64,000 nucleotides of DNA from Acidimicrobiaceae bacterium (GTDB lineage Bacteria; Actinomycetota; Acidimicrobiia; Acidimicrobiales; Aldehydirespiratoraceae). Below are positions 1 to 9,048 of the stretch, in pieces; the stretch's first letter is position 1, and each line of letters begins with the position of its first letter. The position numbers and the translations under genes were made by a program. Location: NCBI GenBank assembly GCA_028819005.1, contig JAPPMP010000011.1, positions 33,994-97,993 of the forward strand, written 5' to 3'. Under the pieces are notes generated by a model. The model saw nothing but the letters and a program-made list of their open reading frames with translations. It was not told the origin of the DNA and made no database searches.

Positions 1-1
1 C

Positions 2-31
2 GCACGTTCGCTCGCCGAGAGGCTTCAGTGA
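2..31 (+). CDS. 3' end of an upstream gene (partial)
   Basis: An open frame enters from the left edge and stops at a TGA that overlaps the GTG start of hemL in a GTGA arrangement. Only nine residues (ARSLAERLQ) are visible, so the product cannot be identified. The 4-base overlap suggests translational coupling with hemL; other heme-pathway genes often lie here in related bacteria, but that is only context. Confidence 0.35.
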   Translation, partial: ARSLAERLQ

Positions 32-1311
32 GCAACACCCCCGCAAACAGCCCCCACACGAACAGCGCGCTGTTCGACCGCGCACGGGCAGTCATCCCAG
101 GAGGAGTCAACTCGCCGGTGCGAGCCTTCGGGTCTGTGGGCGGGACCCCCTACTTCGTTGCTCACGCGAGCGGACCGTACGTCTACGACGTTGAAGGCAG
201 CCGCTACATCGACTACGTGCAGAGCTACGGCCCGACGATTCTGGGCCACGCGCACCCCGCTGTGACACAGGCGGTGCAAACCGCCGCTGCATCGGGCACA
301 AGCTACGGCGCGCCGACCCTCGACGAGGTTCGGTTGGCAGAAGAGATCGCTCGCCGCGTCACCGGTTTGGAAATGGTGCGGCTGGTGTCGAGCGGCACCG
401 AAGCGACCATGACCGCCATCCGCATAGCACGCGGAGCAACCGGACGCGACCGCATCGTTAAGTTCGCCGGCAACTACCACGGCCACAGCGACGCGCTGCT
501 GGTGGCAGGCGGATCGGGGGTGGCCCAGCAGGGGCTGCTCGCCTCGTTGGGAGTGACCGCCGGTGCCGTGGCCGACACGGTCGTCGCGCCCTACAACGTT
601 GTCCCCGACCTAGATGAAACGGTCGCAGCGGTCGTCGTCGAACCCGTCGCCGCCAACATGGGCCTCGTAGAGCCCGCCGAGGGCTTCCTCGAAGGCCTGA
701 GACAGGCCTGTGACGAAGTCGGAGCACTGCTGATGTTCGACGAGGTCATCACCGGGTTCCGCCTCTGTTTCGGGGGAGCGGCCCAATGGTTCGGCGTGAC
801 CCCCGACGTCTGGTGCTTCGGCAAGGTGATCGGCGGCGGCCTGCCGATGGGAGCGATCGGCGCCACAGCCGAGATCATGGGCAATCTCGCCCCGCTCGGC
901 GGCGTCTACCAGGCCGGGACGCTGTCGGGAAACCCGCTGGCCACCGCAGCGGGACTGGCCGTCCTCGAACAGCTGACCCCCGACTCCTACAACCGACTGA
1001 CCGACGTCTCGGTGCGCCTGCAGACAGGCCTGGCCGCAGCATTCGACGAAGCGGGAGTTGAGGCCTGCATCCCCAGGGTGGGACCGCTTTTGGGTTTGTT
1101 CTTCGGCAGTGAGCCCCCGACCGATTTCGACTCCGCCAAGAAGATCTGCGACAACGGCATGTACCAGAAGTTCTTCGCCGGGATGCTCAGCCGTGGCGTG
1201 GCCTTCGCTCCGGGCGCCTACGAGGCGGTGTTCACATCCTTGGCCCACACCGACGTGGAAATCGACGCCACGATCGAGGCATGCCGAGAAGTCGCCGAGG
1301 AGATGGCTTGA
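28..1311 (+). CDS. hemL: glutamate-1-semialdehyde 2,1-aminomutase
   Basis: PLP enzyme of the C5 pathway that converts glutamate-1-semialdehyde to 5-aminolevulinate for heme and other tetrapyrroles, in the cytoplasm. The 427 residues match the usual family length. Visible motifs are the PGGVNSPVRAF start region (about 24-34), SSGTEATM (121-128), NYHGHSD (149-155), FDEVITGFR (237-245) and the PLP lysine in CFGKVIGGG, about K266. The GTG start is preceded by GAGAGG and overlaps the upstream stop codon. Heme supply fits the many cytochromes encoded downstream. High confidence. Confidence 0.97.
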   Translation: MSNTPANSPHTNSALFDRARAVIPGGVNSPVRAFGSVGGTPYFVAHASGPYVYDVEGSRYIDYVQSYGPTILGHAHPAVTQAVQTAAASGTSYGAPTLDEVRLAEEIARRVTGLEMVRLVSSGTEATMTAIRIARGATGRDRIVKFAGNYHGHSDALLVAGGSGVAQQGLLASLGVTAGAVADTVVAPYNVVPDLDETVAAVVVEPVAANMGLVEPAEGFLEGLRQACDEVGALLMFDEVITGFRLCFGGAAQWFGVTPDVWCFGKVIGGGLPMGAIGATAEIMGNLAPLGGVYQAGTLSGNPLATAAGLAVLEQLTPDSYNRLTDVSVRLQTGLAAAFDEAGVEACIPRVGPLLGLFFGSEPPTDFDSAKKICDNGMYQKFFAGMLSRGVAFAPGAYEAVFTSLAHTDVEIDATIEACREVAEEMA

Positions 1312-2165
1312 GGAAGAAGCTGCTGATTGCCCTAGCGCTTCTGGTTGCGCTGGCAGTGGCGCTGTGGCTGTTGTTCTTCCGTGACGATGCACCTGAAGCG
1401 GTGAGCACTGAAGCAGGCTTGGAGCAACTCCAACAAGACCTCGCCGCCAGCGACGAGCAGGACGACGCCGCTTCGCGACCCGATGAAGACGCCGCCCCAG
1501 AAGACGCCGGCTCCGAAGACGCAGGCACGGAGGTCGATGACGAGCCCGAGCCGGACGAAGAACAAAACCCTGAACCGACCGTCGAGCAGAGGCCCTTTGT
1601 CGGCGCCGCCAACGGGGTATGGACCGTTGATGACGAATTCGGCGACTTCGACTTCGACACAGCCAGCGGATCGTTCGCCGGGTTCCGCGTGGCAGAGGAA
1701 CTGACAGTCGGCAAGGTCACAGCCGTCGGACGCACCGGCGGGGTCGCCGGATCGCTCACCATCGAAGACGGAGCCCTCGTTGAGGCTGAGATCACCGTTG
1801 ACATGACGACGATCGTGTCCAACGACGCGCGTCGCGAGCACGCCATCGTCAATGCTCTGGATTCGCGCAACTTCCCGACAGCGTTGTTCACGCTCACCGA
1901 GCCGGTACCGCTCGACGTCGAAACCCTCGAATCAGGCTCCACGCTCACCGCCGACGTGGTCGGAGACCTGACCGTCAAAGGCACCACGAATCAGGTGACC
2001 TTCTCCCTGCAAGCCACGATCGCCGAAGCCGGCATCGGTCTCATCATCGGATCGACCGAGATCATATGGCAGGACTTCGGCGTGACTCCGCCGCGCGCGC
2101 CGATCGTCGTTTCAGTGGAAGACCGGGGCATCGTCGAGTTCCAGCTGATCGTCCGCACGAGCTAG
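1308..2165 (+). CDS. membrane-anchored YceI-family protein
   Basis: A 285-residue protein with an N-terminal membrane segment (about residues 5-23), a strongly acidic Asp/Glu/Pro linker (about 28-95) and a C-terminal YceI lipocalin-like domain. The domain shows the family pattern of an alternating beta-rich sequence, DARREHAIVNALDSRNFP and a late DLTVKGTTN segment. YceI proteins bind polyisoprenoid or amphiphilic ligands; this one should sit outside the membrane on its linker. I chose the TTG at 1308 because it overlaps the hemL TGA and follows GAGGAG; an ATG at 1281 inside hemL is the alternative. The ligand is unknown. Confidence 0.85.
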   Translation: MRKKLLIALALLVALAVALWLLFFRDDAPEAVSTEAGLEQLQQDLAASDEQDDAASRPDEDAAPEDAGSEDAGTEVDDEPEPDEEQNPEPTVEQRPFVGAANGVWTVDDEFGDFDFDTASGSFAGFRVAEELTVGKVTAVGRTGGVAGSLTIEDGALVEAEITVDMTTIVSNDARREHAIVNALDSRNFPTALFTLTEPVPLDVETLESGSTLTADVVGDLTVKGTTNQVTFSLQATIAEAGIGLIIGSTEIIWQDFGVTPPRAPIVVSVEDRGIVEFQLIVRTS

Positions 2166-2199
2166 CGCGCCACGCGGCCCACCGGCTGACGCGGCCCGC

Positions 2200-3456
2200 T
2201 CAGTTGACCGAGCAGGGCAGGTGTTTGATGCCGTTGATGAAGTTGGACCGCAGGCGCTCAGGCGGGGCCGTGCCCCCGATATCGGGGAAACGCCCCAGCA
2301 GCTCGCGGAACATCACTCCGATCTCCCGCCGCGCCAGGTGGGCGCCCAGACAATAATGCGGACCCGGGCCGCCGAAGCCGATGTGCTCGTTGGGATGCCG
2401 ACTCAGATCGAACCGCTGGGGCTCTTCGAAAACAGACTCGTCGCGGTTCGCGGAGTTGTACCACAGCACGACTTTCTCGCCCTTGGAGAACTCGTGGTCT
2501 CCGAGCCGCGCGCCGTCGGTGGTGACCGTGCGTCGAAAATGGATCACCGGGGTCGACCAGCGAACGATCTCCTCGACCGCAGTCGCAGTGTTGCCCTCAA
2601 GATCGCTCAGCCAGAACTGGCGCTGCTCGGGATGATCCGTCAGAGCCGCCAACCCGTGGCTGATGGCGTTGCGGGTGGTCTCGTTGCCGGCCGCGCACAA
2701 CAGCACAAAGAACGAAGCCAGCTCCTGGTGGGTGAGCCGCTCTCCGTCGATCTCCGCATGGAGCAGAGCCGAAGTGAGGTCGTCACCGGGTTCGTTCGCG
2801 CGGAACGCCGCCAACTCGGTCATGACCCCGGCCAAAGACGCAGCTGAATTCAGAAGCGCCTCAATCACGTTCGTTCCCTCCGGGACGTACTCGGGGTCGC
2901 CTGCCGACAACAAGATGTTCGTCTGATCGAACACTTCCTGGTAGAGACTCGGCGGGATTCCCATCATCTCGCAAATGATCTGGAGCGGCAGACGTGCGGC
3001 CACATCCGGCACGAAATCGCATTCACCGACCTCGGCCAGGTCATCGACAATCTCAGCAGCGACCCGAGTCACCTGCTCTTCAACACGGGCCAGCATGCGC
3101 GGCGTGAAACCGCGCGACACCAGCCGCCGCAGACGCGCATGGCGAGGATCGTCCATGTTGATCATCGAGCCGAGAAACTCGTTGAACTCGGTCGGTAGAT
3201 CCGTGATCTGGGTGCCTTGACCTGAACAGAACAAATCGGCTCGGCGACTGGCCTCAATGACGTCGGCATGCCTGGTGATCGACCAGAACCCCGGACCGGC
3301 CCGGGTGATCACCTCACCGTCGAGAATGTAGTCGCGCTCCTCGCAGAAACGGATCGGATCGGTGGTCCTCAACAATGCGAACGCCTCCTGAACCTCTGCT
3401 TCAGGACGAGTCCAGAACTCGAGGATGTTCCCCAAGTCGATCTCGTACAGTTCCAT
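2200..3456 (-). CDS. cytochrome P450
   Basis: A 418-residue soluble bacterial P450 monooxygenase. Visible motifs are the I-helix AAGNETT (about 255-261), the K-helix E-x-x-R in EEIVRW (E296/R299), NRDESVF and the heme-thiolate loop FGGPGPHYCLG with Cys about 369. The heme loop and the SANRDESVF segment resemble the actinobacterial CYP124/125/142 group that oxidises sterol or branched lipid side chains, but the substrate is inferred only. The ATG at 3456 is preceded by GGAGGTGG. No redox partner gene is adjacent. It is convergent with the YceI gene and divergent from the VOC gene. Confidence 0.93.
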   Translation of the reverse strand: MELYEIDLGNILEFWTRPEAEVQEAFALLRTTDPIRFCEERDYILDGEVITRAGPGFWSITRHADVIEASRRADLFCSGQGTQITDLPTEFNEFLGSMINMDDPRHARLRRLVSRGFTPRMLARVEEQVTRVAAEIVDDLAEVGECDFVPDVAARLPLQIICEMMGIPPSLYQEVFDQTNILLSAGDPEYVPEGTNVIEALLNSAASLAGVMTELAAFRANEPGDDLTSALLHAEIDGERLTHQELASFFVLLCAAGNETTRNAISHGLAALTDHPEQRQFWLSDLEGNTATAVEEIVRWSTPVIHFRRTVTTDGARLGDHEFSKGEKVVLWYNSANRDESVFEEPQRFDLSRHPNEHIGFGGPGPHYCLGAHLARREIGVMFRELLGRFPDIGGTAPPERLRSNFINGIKHLPCSVN

Positions 3457-3590
3457 GAACCACCTCCGATCACGATCACACCGGCAATGCCGCCCCAAAT
3501 CCGCACCTGCGCCGACCGAGCAGCGCAAGGATAACCGCAGCGAACTCGGTAGATTCGCGAACCAGCGGCAAAACCAGAAGGAAAGCACCA

Positions 3591-4040
3591 ATGCTCACCT
3601 CAGGACTCGACCATGTGGCGGTCATCACCAACGACTCCGACCGGATGCAGAGCTTCTACATCGACATGTTCGACGCCACCGTCGAAAGCGACGGTGAGGA
3701 ATTCCCCGGCGGACCCCGCATGACCGTCATCAACATCGGCCCGGCCACCGAATTGAACGTCTTCGAGATCGACGGCAACGAACAAGCGGACCATCAAACA
3801 CCGATGTTCGGACGCGGACGGCTCGATCACATCGGCCTGCACGCGGCCAGCCTCGACGACTTCGACCAGATCCGCGCGCGGTTGATGGCTTCGGGGGCGA
3901 CCGACGGCATCGTCACCGACTTCGGCCGCAAGCTCAGCCTGTTCTTCCGCGATCCCGACCAGATGGAATGCGAAGTGCTGGTGGCCAACCCCGAACCGGG
4001 CCGGGTGTCGATAGGCAGCGCCTCACATCTCTACCAGTAG
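3591..4040 (+). CDS. VOC (glyoxalase/bleomycin-resistance fold) protein
   Basis: A 149-residue protein of two beta-alpha-beta-beta-beta modules typical of the vicinal-oxygen-chelate superfamily. It opens with LDHVAVITNDSDRMQSFY (His8 a probable metal ligand), and the second module starts at LDHIGLHAAS and ends in FFRDPDQMECEV with a Glu in the usual ligand position. The reaction cannot be assigned; the fold covers glyoxalases, dioxygenases and binding proteins. It starts 134 bp from the divergent P450 gene, so the two may share a regulatory region. AGAAGGAAAG precedes the ATG. Confidence 0.85.
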   Translation: MLTSGLDHVAVITNDSDRMQSFYIDMFDATVESDGEEFPGGPRMTVINIGPATELNVFEIDGNEQADHQTPMFGRGRLDHIGLHAASLDDFDQIRARLMASGATDGIVTDFGRKLSLFFRDPDQMECEVLVANPEPGRVSIGSASHLYQ

Positions 4041-4465
4041 GAACCGACCGCTGATCTGGCGCGTCACCGCAGAGCAGGTCATTCTTCACGGATGGAGAAC
4101 GTGCTGGCTTTGGAATCGCGAAACCAATCCGAGACCGCCGTGTGCTCCGCAGCACATCGACGAGGCATCGATTCTGGGCCTCGGCTCGCCCCCGACCGGA
4201 GTTCCCCACCGCGGCGGATTTCGTGCCAGGCAAGAGCAAGGTTGCCGTGTTCGTCAACGCTGCTACCAGCACGGCTGCCCCGAACACCACATCTCAGTTT
4301 GCGACCGACGCAAACAGATCTGGTTGGTCCGTCGGCTGTGGCGGCATGAGCCGTCTTGCCCGGTCACGGACACCGATCGTTTTGAATTCCCCGGCATGGG
4401 TAGGGGAAGGAAACCTTGCTCGTGCCATCCGAGGCAGCCTTCCATTCCCAAGGGTCTGCGCCGGC
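4041..4465. other. non-coding stretch between VOC gene and pgi
   Basis: About 425 bp between two convergent genes. Short open frames exist on both strands, but none has a ribosome-binding site, recognisable protein sequence or convincing codon pattern. No tRNA T-loop, strong hairpin terminator or repeat was seen by eye. It may be decayed sequence. Confidence 0.5.
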
Positions 4466-6145
4466 TCAGGCGCCCGGCCCGCCGGACCTGCCGGTCAGCT
4501 CGCGGTAGCGGGTGATCAGGGCGTTGGTGGAGGGGTCGTGGGCCAGGGTCGGGGGCTCGGGGGCGCCCAACTCGGGAGCGATCGCGGCGGCTAGGGACTT
4601 GCCCAACTCGACCCCCCATTGATCGAACGGATTGATTCCCCAGACCACACCCTGGGTCAGGGTCTGGTGTTCGTAGAAGGCAATGAGCTGACCCAGCACC
4701 GACGGGGTCAGCCGCGGCGCCATGATCGTGGTGGACGGCCGGTTCCCCGGAAACGTCCGATGCGGCGCCAAGCCGGGGTCGATCCCCGAGACCGCGACCT
4801 CCTCTGCGGTTCTGCCGAAGGCCAGAGCCTCGGCCTGGGCGAGACAGTTGGCCGCGAGCAGCTCGTGGTGACGGGTCGCCTCCGCGCCGGTCGCCTCGTC
4901 AGAATCACCGCTGTCCGGGTTCGCGAAGACGATGAAATCGCAGGGCACGACCGTGGTGCCCTGATGAAGCAGCTGATGAAACGAATGCTGTCCGTTGGTT
5001 CCGGGCTCACCCCACACAATCGGACCCGTCTGGTAATCGACCGGTTCGCCGTCGAGGCGCACCCGCTTCCCGTTGCTCTCCATGTCGAGCTGCTGCAGAT
5101 AGGTGGTGAAACGGCGCAGGGCCTGCGAATAGGGCAGCACGGCCCGGGTCGGCAACCCACAGAAAGTGCGATACCAGACCGCGATCAGCCCGGCCAGAAC
5201 CGGCACGTTGCCAGACAGCGGCTCAGCAGCGAAGTGCTCATCGATGATCCGCATCCCGCTCAACATCTCCTCGAAGCGCTCCGGCCCGACGGCAGCCATC
5301 AACGACAGACCGATGGCGGAGTCCAACGAGTAGCGGCCCCCGACCCAATCCCACATCTCGAACATGTTCGCTGCGTCGATGCCGAACTCGGTGACCGCTG
5401 CCCGGTTGGTCGAAACGGCCACAAAGTGCCGGGCGACCGCGTCGTCGCCTAGAGCGTCGGTCAGCCAGCGCCGTGCCGAGACGGCATTCGCCAGCGTTTC
5501 AGAGGTGGTGAAGGTCTTGGATGCAACAACGAACAGGGTCGTGGCGGGATCAAGATCCGACAGAGCGGTAACCAGATCACTGCTGTCGACGTTGGAGACG
5601 AAGCGGCAGCGCAGACGCTCATCGCGGTACGCGGCCAACGCCTCATAGGCCATCGACGGTCCCAGATCCGAACCGCCGATCCCGATATTGACGACCGTCT
5701 CGATAGGCGCGCCCGTGTCGCCGACCCAGTCACCGTCGCGCACCCGCTCACAGAAGACGGCCATGCGCTTCCGCATGGAATGAACCGCAGCAACCACATC
5801 GACCCGACCCCCAAGATCGCCGTCGACCTCGATCACAGTGCCCGCCGGCGCCCGCAGAGCGGTGTGCAGCACCGCTCTGTCCTCGGTGCTGTTGATCCGC
5901 TCGCCCTGCATCATTGACTGCACCCGCCGGTCCAGACCGGCCCGCTGCGCCAGAGCCACCAGCGCAACCAGAACCTCCTCAGTGACCCGATGCTTGGACA
6001 GGTCGACCAGAAGATCACCGACGCTGAAGCTCAGACGCTCGACTCGACCGGCGTCGTCTGCGAACAGGCGGCGAAGCCCGAGATCGTCGAAGGTCTCGGC
6101 CAAAGCCGAAACCGTGCCCCATTCGCTAGTGCCTGCGATGTCCAC
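4466..6145 (-). CDS. pgi: glucose-6-phosphate isomerase
   Basis: Interconverts glucose-6-phosphate and fructose-6-phosphate in glycolysis and gluconeogenesis, in the cytoplasm. The 559 residues match the bacterial long form. Diagnostic segments are [11 protein letters not shown] (phosphate-binding loop), SKTFTTSET, signature 1 around [18 protein letters not shown] (about 376-393) and signature 2 [14 protein letters not shown] (about 501-515). It starts with GTG behind a GAGGGAG ribosome-binding site. It lies downstream of the cytochrome c gene on the same strand, 114 bp away. Confidence 0.97.
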   Translation of the reverse strand: MDIAGTSEWGTVSALAETFDDLGLRRLFADDAGRVERLSFSVGDLLVDLSKHRVTEEVLVALVALAQRAGLDRRVQSMMQGERINSTEDRAVLHTALRAPAGTVIEVDGDLGGRVDVVAAVHSMRKRMAVFCERVRDGDWVGDTGAPIETVVNIGIGGSDLGPSMAYEALAAYRDERLRCRFVSNVDSSDLVTALSDLDPATTLFVVASKTFTTSETLANAVSARRWLTDALGDDAVARHFVAVSTNRAAVTEFGIDAANMFEMWDWVGGRYSLDSAIGLSLMAAVGPERFEEMLSGMRIIDEHFAAEPLSGNVPVLAGLIAVWYRTFCGLPTRAVLPYSQALRRFTTYLQQLDMESNGKRVRLDGEPVDYQTGPIVWGEPGTNGQHSFHQLLHQGTTVVPCDFIVFANPDSGDSDEATGAEATRHHELLAANCLAQAEALAFGRTAEEVAVSGIDPGLAPHRTFPGNRPSTTIMAPRLTPSVLGQLIAFYEHQTLTQGVVWGINPFDQWGVELGKSLAAAIAPELGAPEPPTLAHDPSTNALITRYRELTGRSGGPGA

Positions 6146-6226
6146 CGAACTCCCTCGGCTAGTTCTGCTCAGAAGATTGTCGCACCGGTCGCGCCCGCGC
6201 TGCTGACAATTCTCCCAGATCGCAGT

Positions 6227-6280
6227 GCCCTGCTAACCGGCACCGACCTCGTCGCCCTGCTAACCGGCAGCGACCTCGTC
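6227..6280. repeat. 27-bp tandem duplication at the cytochrome c stop codon
   Basis: Two 27-bp units (6227-6253 and 6254-6280) begin GCCCTGCTAACCGGCA and differ at one base (CACC versus CAGC). Each carries the reverse complement of the TAG stop context of the minus-strand cytochrome c gene, so the duplication copied the last codons and stop without changing the encoded protein. Confidence 0.8.
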
Positions 6281-7114
6281 GTGCGCAGCGGCGACAACGG
6301 CACGAGCCTCGTCAAGTTGGGCGCTGACCTCGGCCACGGACACACCCAGAGCCAGATTGCCGACGCCGGCGGCATCGTTGATGTGGACGAACTCCTCGAG
6401 CACCTCAAGCTCGAGGGCGGCAGCCTCATCGTCGAGATCGCCGTGAGCGACACGCTCGTAATAGACGACTGCGGCCAACTCCTCAACGGTCAGAGACTCA
6501 GCGAAATTGCCCATCGCCGCACCGAAGCTGCCGACTGTGCGGGGACTGTCGGCACCGACTCGGGCCGGATCGCCATAGACAGGGCCCTCAGTGATCTCGG
6601 TCTGGTCCGAACCGTTCGCGACCCAGGCGATATGGCCCGCGAGACCGTCGTAGCTCGCCGCGTCGCCGGGGAAAGTCAACAGCACCTCACCGCCGTTGAG
6701 CTGGCGACCTGTGCCGCCCGAGCCGGTGCCGCCGTGACAGGACGCACACACTTCGGCGTAAACCTCGCCGCCCTCGAACAACAGACCCTCAGGGTCGGCG
6801 GGCGGGCGCTCAAGGTAACCGACGTAGTAGATCGCCCAGATCGGCAGGAACAAAAGGACCGGCATGACCCAATAGGGGATCGTCTTGCGATTCAGCGCTG
6901 CGGTCACATAGGGAGGCACGGGCGCGGGGACCTTGACGACCGGTTGGGCCGGCGCCGGTGCAGCAGCCGGAGCCGCAGGCACTGCGGGGGTCGGTGCAGC
7001 AGGCGCGTCCGCGGGTGCAGCCTGCGTGTCGTCGTCGCCCGCGGCGGATGCACCGGTGAGGCGAGCGCGTGCCTCGGCTGACCTCTGTAGAAGGTGCTCG
7101 GGTACTTCGACCAA
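6260..7114 (-). CDS. membrane-anchored monoheme cytochrome c
   Basis: A 284-residue protein with a short motif MVEVPEHLLQRSAEARA at the N-terminus, an Ala/Pro-rich linker, one membrane segment (about 80-100) and a c-type heme domain with CASCH at 123-127 and a late GAAMGNF segment that could supply the Met ligand. It should carry electrons on the outer face of the membrane, from or to the bc-type complex encoded divergently at 7337-13310. Start is TTG after GGAG. The first residues nearly match those of the cytochrome b C-terminal subunit at 9049, evidence that the two belong to one complex. The role is inferred from context. Confidence 0.85.
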   Translation of the reverse strand: MVEVPEHLLQRSAEARARLTGASAAGDDDTQAAPADAPAAPTPAVPAAPAAAPAPAQPVVKVPAPVPPYVTAALNRKTIPYWVMPVLLFLPIWAIYYVGYLERPPADPEGLLFEGGEVYAEVCASCHGGTGSGGTGRQLNGGEVLLTFPGDAASYDGLAGHIAWVANGSDQTEITEGPVYGDPARVGADSPRTVGSFGAAMGNFAESLTVEELAAVVYYERVAHGDLDDEAAALELEVLEEFVHINDAAGVGNLALGVSVAEVSAQLDEARAVVAAAHDEVAAG

Positions 7115-7280
7115 CGTCGTCTCCGGTGAGGGTTCAGAAACTGAAAGGGTTTGCTGCGTGGCGCGTCAAACTCTAGGGGAACTTCGGGGAAGGATAGAGC
7201 GATTGCTCCGAGATTCGACAAACCCGCGCGGAATCTCAGAAGAACCATGCGCCGAACTGAGCGGTTTCGTCGCTCGGGAC

Positions 7281-7286
7281 TACACT
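7281..7286 (+). promoter_or_regulatory. candidate -10 box of the bc/nuo operon
   Basis: TACACT matches the actinobacterial TANNNT -10 pattern, 50 bases before the ATG at 7337, within the 222-bp divergent region shared with the cytochrome c gene. No clear -35 box was seen. Confidence 0.35.
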
Positions 7287-7336
7287 TGTGCGAGGATTCA
7301 CGAAGTGCTTAGAGTCAAGACTCCAACGGAGCGGAG

Positions 7337-7789
7337 ATGGTTGCCCTCACCCTGTCTGTCATCGTTACTCTCGCAGGCACCGCTGGAATCCTCGCGTACG
7401 CGAAACGGCGCCCCGCGGACGCTCCCCACACCTGGGGCGAAGCGATGTTCGGCGCGATGTTCGTGTTCTTCCTGCTGTTCATGGCCTACGGAGTCGTGCC
7501 CCACCAATGGCTCACCTGGGCGGAGAACGAACTGGCGTGGCGCAGCGACAAGTACTTCATCGGCTGGGGCGGCTTCCTCAAGCCGCAACCCGCAGGCGGC
7601 TGGAACCCGTTGACGATCAACTACCTGCACATCGAGCACATCATCGCGGTGTTGATCTACGGCATCGTTCTGGTCGGCAACGTCTGGCTCTGGAAAGTCT
7701 GGCAGGCGAGAGGCGCCAAGCCCGCAGAGACCGCCCCGGCGCGTTCGGCCTTCGGTCGTCCGCTAGTGAAGGAGGGTTCGTCGCTGTGA
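7337..7789 (+). CDS. 3-TM membrane protein at head of the bc operon
   Basis: A 150-residue protein with three predicted membrane segments (about 1-22, 34-57 and 97-124). I do not recognise a named family. A conserved-looking HIEH sits at the start of the last helix. The 3' end overlaps the ferredoxin start in GTGA, and the gene is first in a transcription unit that continues through the bc complex into nuo. This suggests an accessory subunit or anchor of the quinol oxidoreductase. Start ATG follows GGAGCGGAG. Confidence 0.75.
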   Translation: MVALTLSVIVTLAGTAGILAYAKRRPADAPHTWGEAMFGAMFVFFLLFMAYGVVPHQWLTWAENELAWRSDKYFIGWGGFLKPQPAGGWNPLTINYLHIEHIIAVLIYGIVLVGNVWLWKVWQARGAKPAETAPARSAFGRPLVKEGSSL

Positions 7790-8202
7790 CCACAACCGAC
7801 GCGAACCCGCCGATGCCGGAGTTCCGCGACGACTACGTGTTGCAGGAAGTCGATGCAGCCTGGCTCAGCGCGGCGGTCAAACCCAAGCAGTTCATCCACA
7901 TCGATCAGTCCGAGTGCATCATGTGCGAAGGCTGCGTGGACATCTGCCCATGGAAGTGCATCCACATGGTGCGCCCGGACGCCATCGATGAAGCGATCGG
8001 CACCGAACAACCGGGCCTCGACCCGAGCGACCATGTGATCTTCACGATCGACGACGATGTCTGCACACGCTGCGCGCTCTGCGTCGACCGTTGTCCGACA
8101 GGCGTCATCATCATGGGCAAAGTCGGCGATCCTTCGATAGAAGGTGACGCCCACCAGCGAACCAATACCCACGGCTACGGATACGGAATGCGCCTCGGCT
8201 AG
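7786..8202 (+). CDS. two-cluster ferredoxin-like 4Fe-4S protein
   Basis: A 138-residue iron-sulfur protein with two full C-x2-C-x2-C-x3-CP motifs: C44, C47, C50, C54 and C93, C96, C99, C103, enough for two [4Fe-4S] clusters. There is no signal peptide, so it is cytoplasmic or bound to the inner face of the complex. It lies between the 3-TM protein and cytochrome b, which is unusual for a bc-type operon and suggests electron exchange between a soluble donor and the quinone pool. GTG start overlaps the previous stop and follows GAAGGAGGG. Confidence 0.9.
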   Translation: MTTTDANPPMPEFRDDYVLQEVDAAWLSAAVKPKQFIHIDQSECIMCEGCVDICPWKCIHMVRPDAIDEAIGTEQPGLDPSDHVIFTIDDDVCTRCALCVDRCPTGVIIMGKVGDPSIEGDAHQRTNTHGYGYGMRLG

Positions 8203-8231
8203 AACCGGGCAACGCAGGAGAGATTGAACAC

Positions 8232-9029
8232 ATGGCAATTGATACCGACGACGACATCAAACCGCCGCTCAAAGAGCGGTTGTCGGCGCAGATGTCGAAG
8301 CTTGGCAATGACATACAAGGCAGCCAAGCCTGGAGCTCGATCTTCAGGCCCGGGTCAATATTCCGCAAGGGCTATACCGACAGCCCCCGCAACCGCAGCT
8401 ATGTGATCATGAACAGCGTGATGTACCACCTCCACCCGGTGAAGGTGAAGCGTCACGCCGTCAAGGTCTCCTACACCCTCTGCCTCGGCGGGCTGACCTT
8501 CTTCCTGTTCATTCTGCTGACCATCACCGGCATCTTCTTGATGTTCTTCTATCGACCCACCGCGGCCGCGGCCTGGGACGACATCTACACGTTGCAGACC
8601 TCTGTCACCTTCGGACTCCTGGTCCGCAATATGCACCGCTGGGCCGCGCACCTGATGGTCCTGACCGTGTTCCTGCACATGGCACGGGTCTTCTACCACG
8701 GGGCCTACAAACCGCCGCGCGAGTTCAACTGGGTGATCGGCGTGATCCTGCTCACGTTGACGCTGCTGCTGTCGTTCACCGGCTATCTGCTGCCCTGGGA
8801 CCAGCTGGCCCTCTGGGCGGTGACCGTCGGAACCAACATGATGGGGTACACACCGGTGTTCGGCGACCAAGTTCGTTTTGTGCTGCTAGGAGGGTTCGAT
8901 ATCGGAACAGACACGTTGTTGCGATGGTATGTGCTGCACGTCCTCATGCTCCCGTTCGTGGCTGTCATATTCATGGCGATCCACTTCTGGCGCGTGCGAA
9001 AAGACGGCGGCATCTCGGGTCCGCTGTAG
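8232..9029 (+). CDS. qcrB: cytochrome b N-terminal (b6-type) subunit
   Basis: Quinol-oxidising heme b subunit of a bc-type complex. The 265-residue protein has four membrane helices and two histidine pairs, H135/H149 and H236/H251. Their spacing of 14 and 15 is the cytochrome b6 pattern rather than the 13/14 of fused bc1 cytochrome b. SFTGYLLPWDQLALW is the conserved segment after helix C. The C-terminal half is a separate gene at 9049, as in b6f and Firmicutes menaquinol complexes. An Ile/Lys-rich soluble N-terminus (about 60 residues) precedes the core. Confidence 0.93.
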   Translation: MAIDTDDDIKPPLKERLSAQMSKLGNDIQGSQAWSSIFRPGSIFRKGYTDSPRNRSYVIMNSVMYHLHPVKVKRHAVKVSYTLCLGGLTFFLFILLTITGIFLMFFYRPTAAAAWDDIYTLQTSVTFGLLVRNMHRWAAHLMVLTVFLHMARVFYHGAYKPPREFNWVIGVILLTLTLLLSFTGYLLPWDQLALWAVTVGTNMMGYTPVFGDQVRFVLLGGFDIGTDTLLRWYVLHVLMLPFVAVIFMAIHFWRVRKDGGISGPL

Positions 9030-9048
9030 GTCGTGAGGAGATCAGGAG

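Noticed and set aside
4041..4465. Small genes in the gap before pgi
   Set aside because: Several short frames exist on both strands, but none has a ribosome-binding site or family resemblance.
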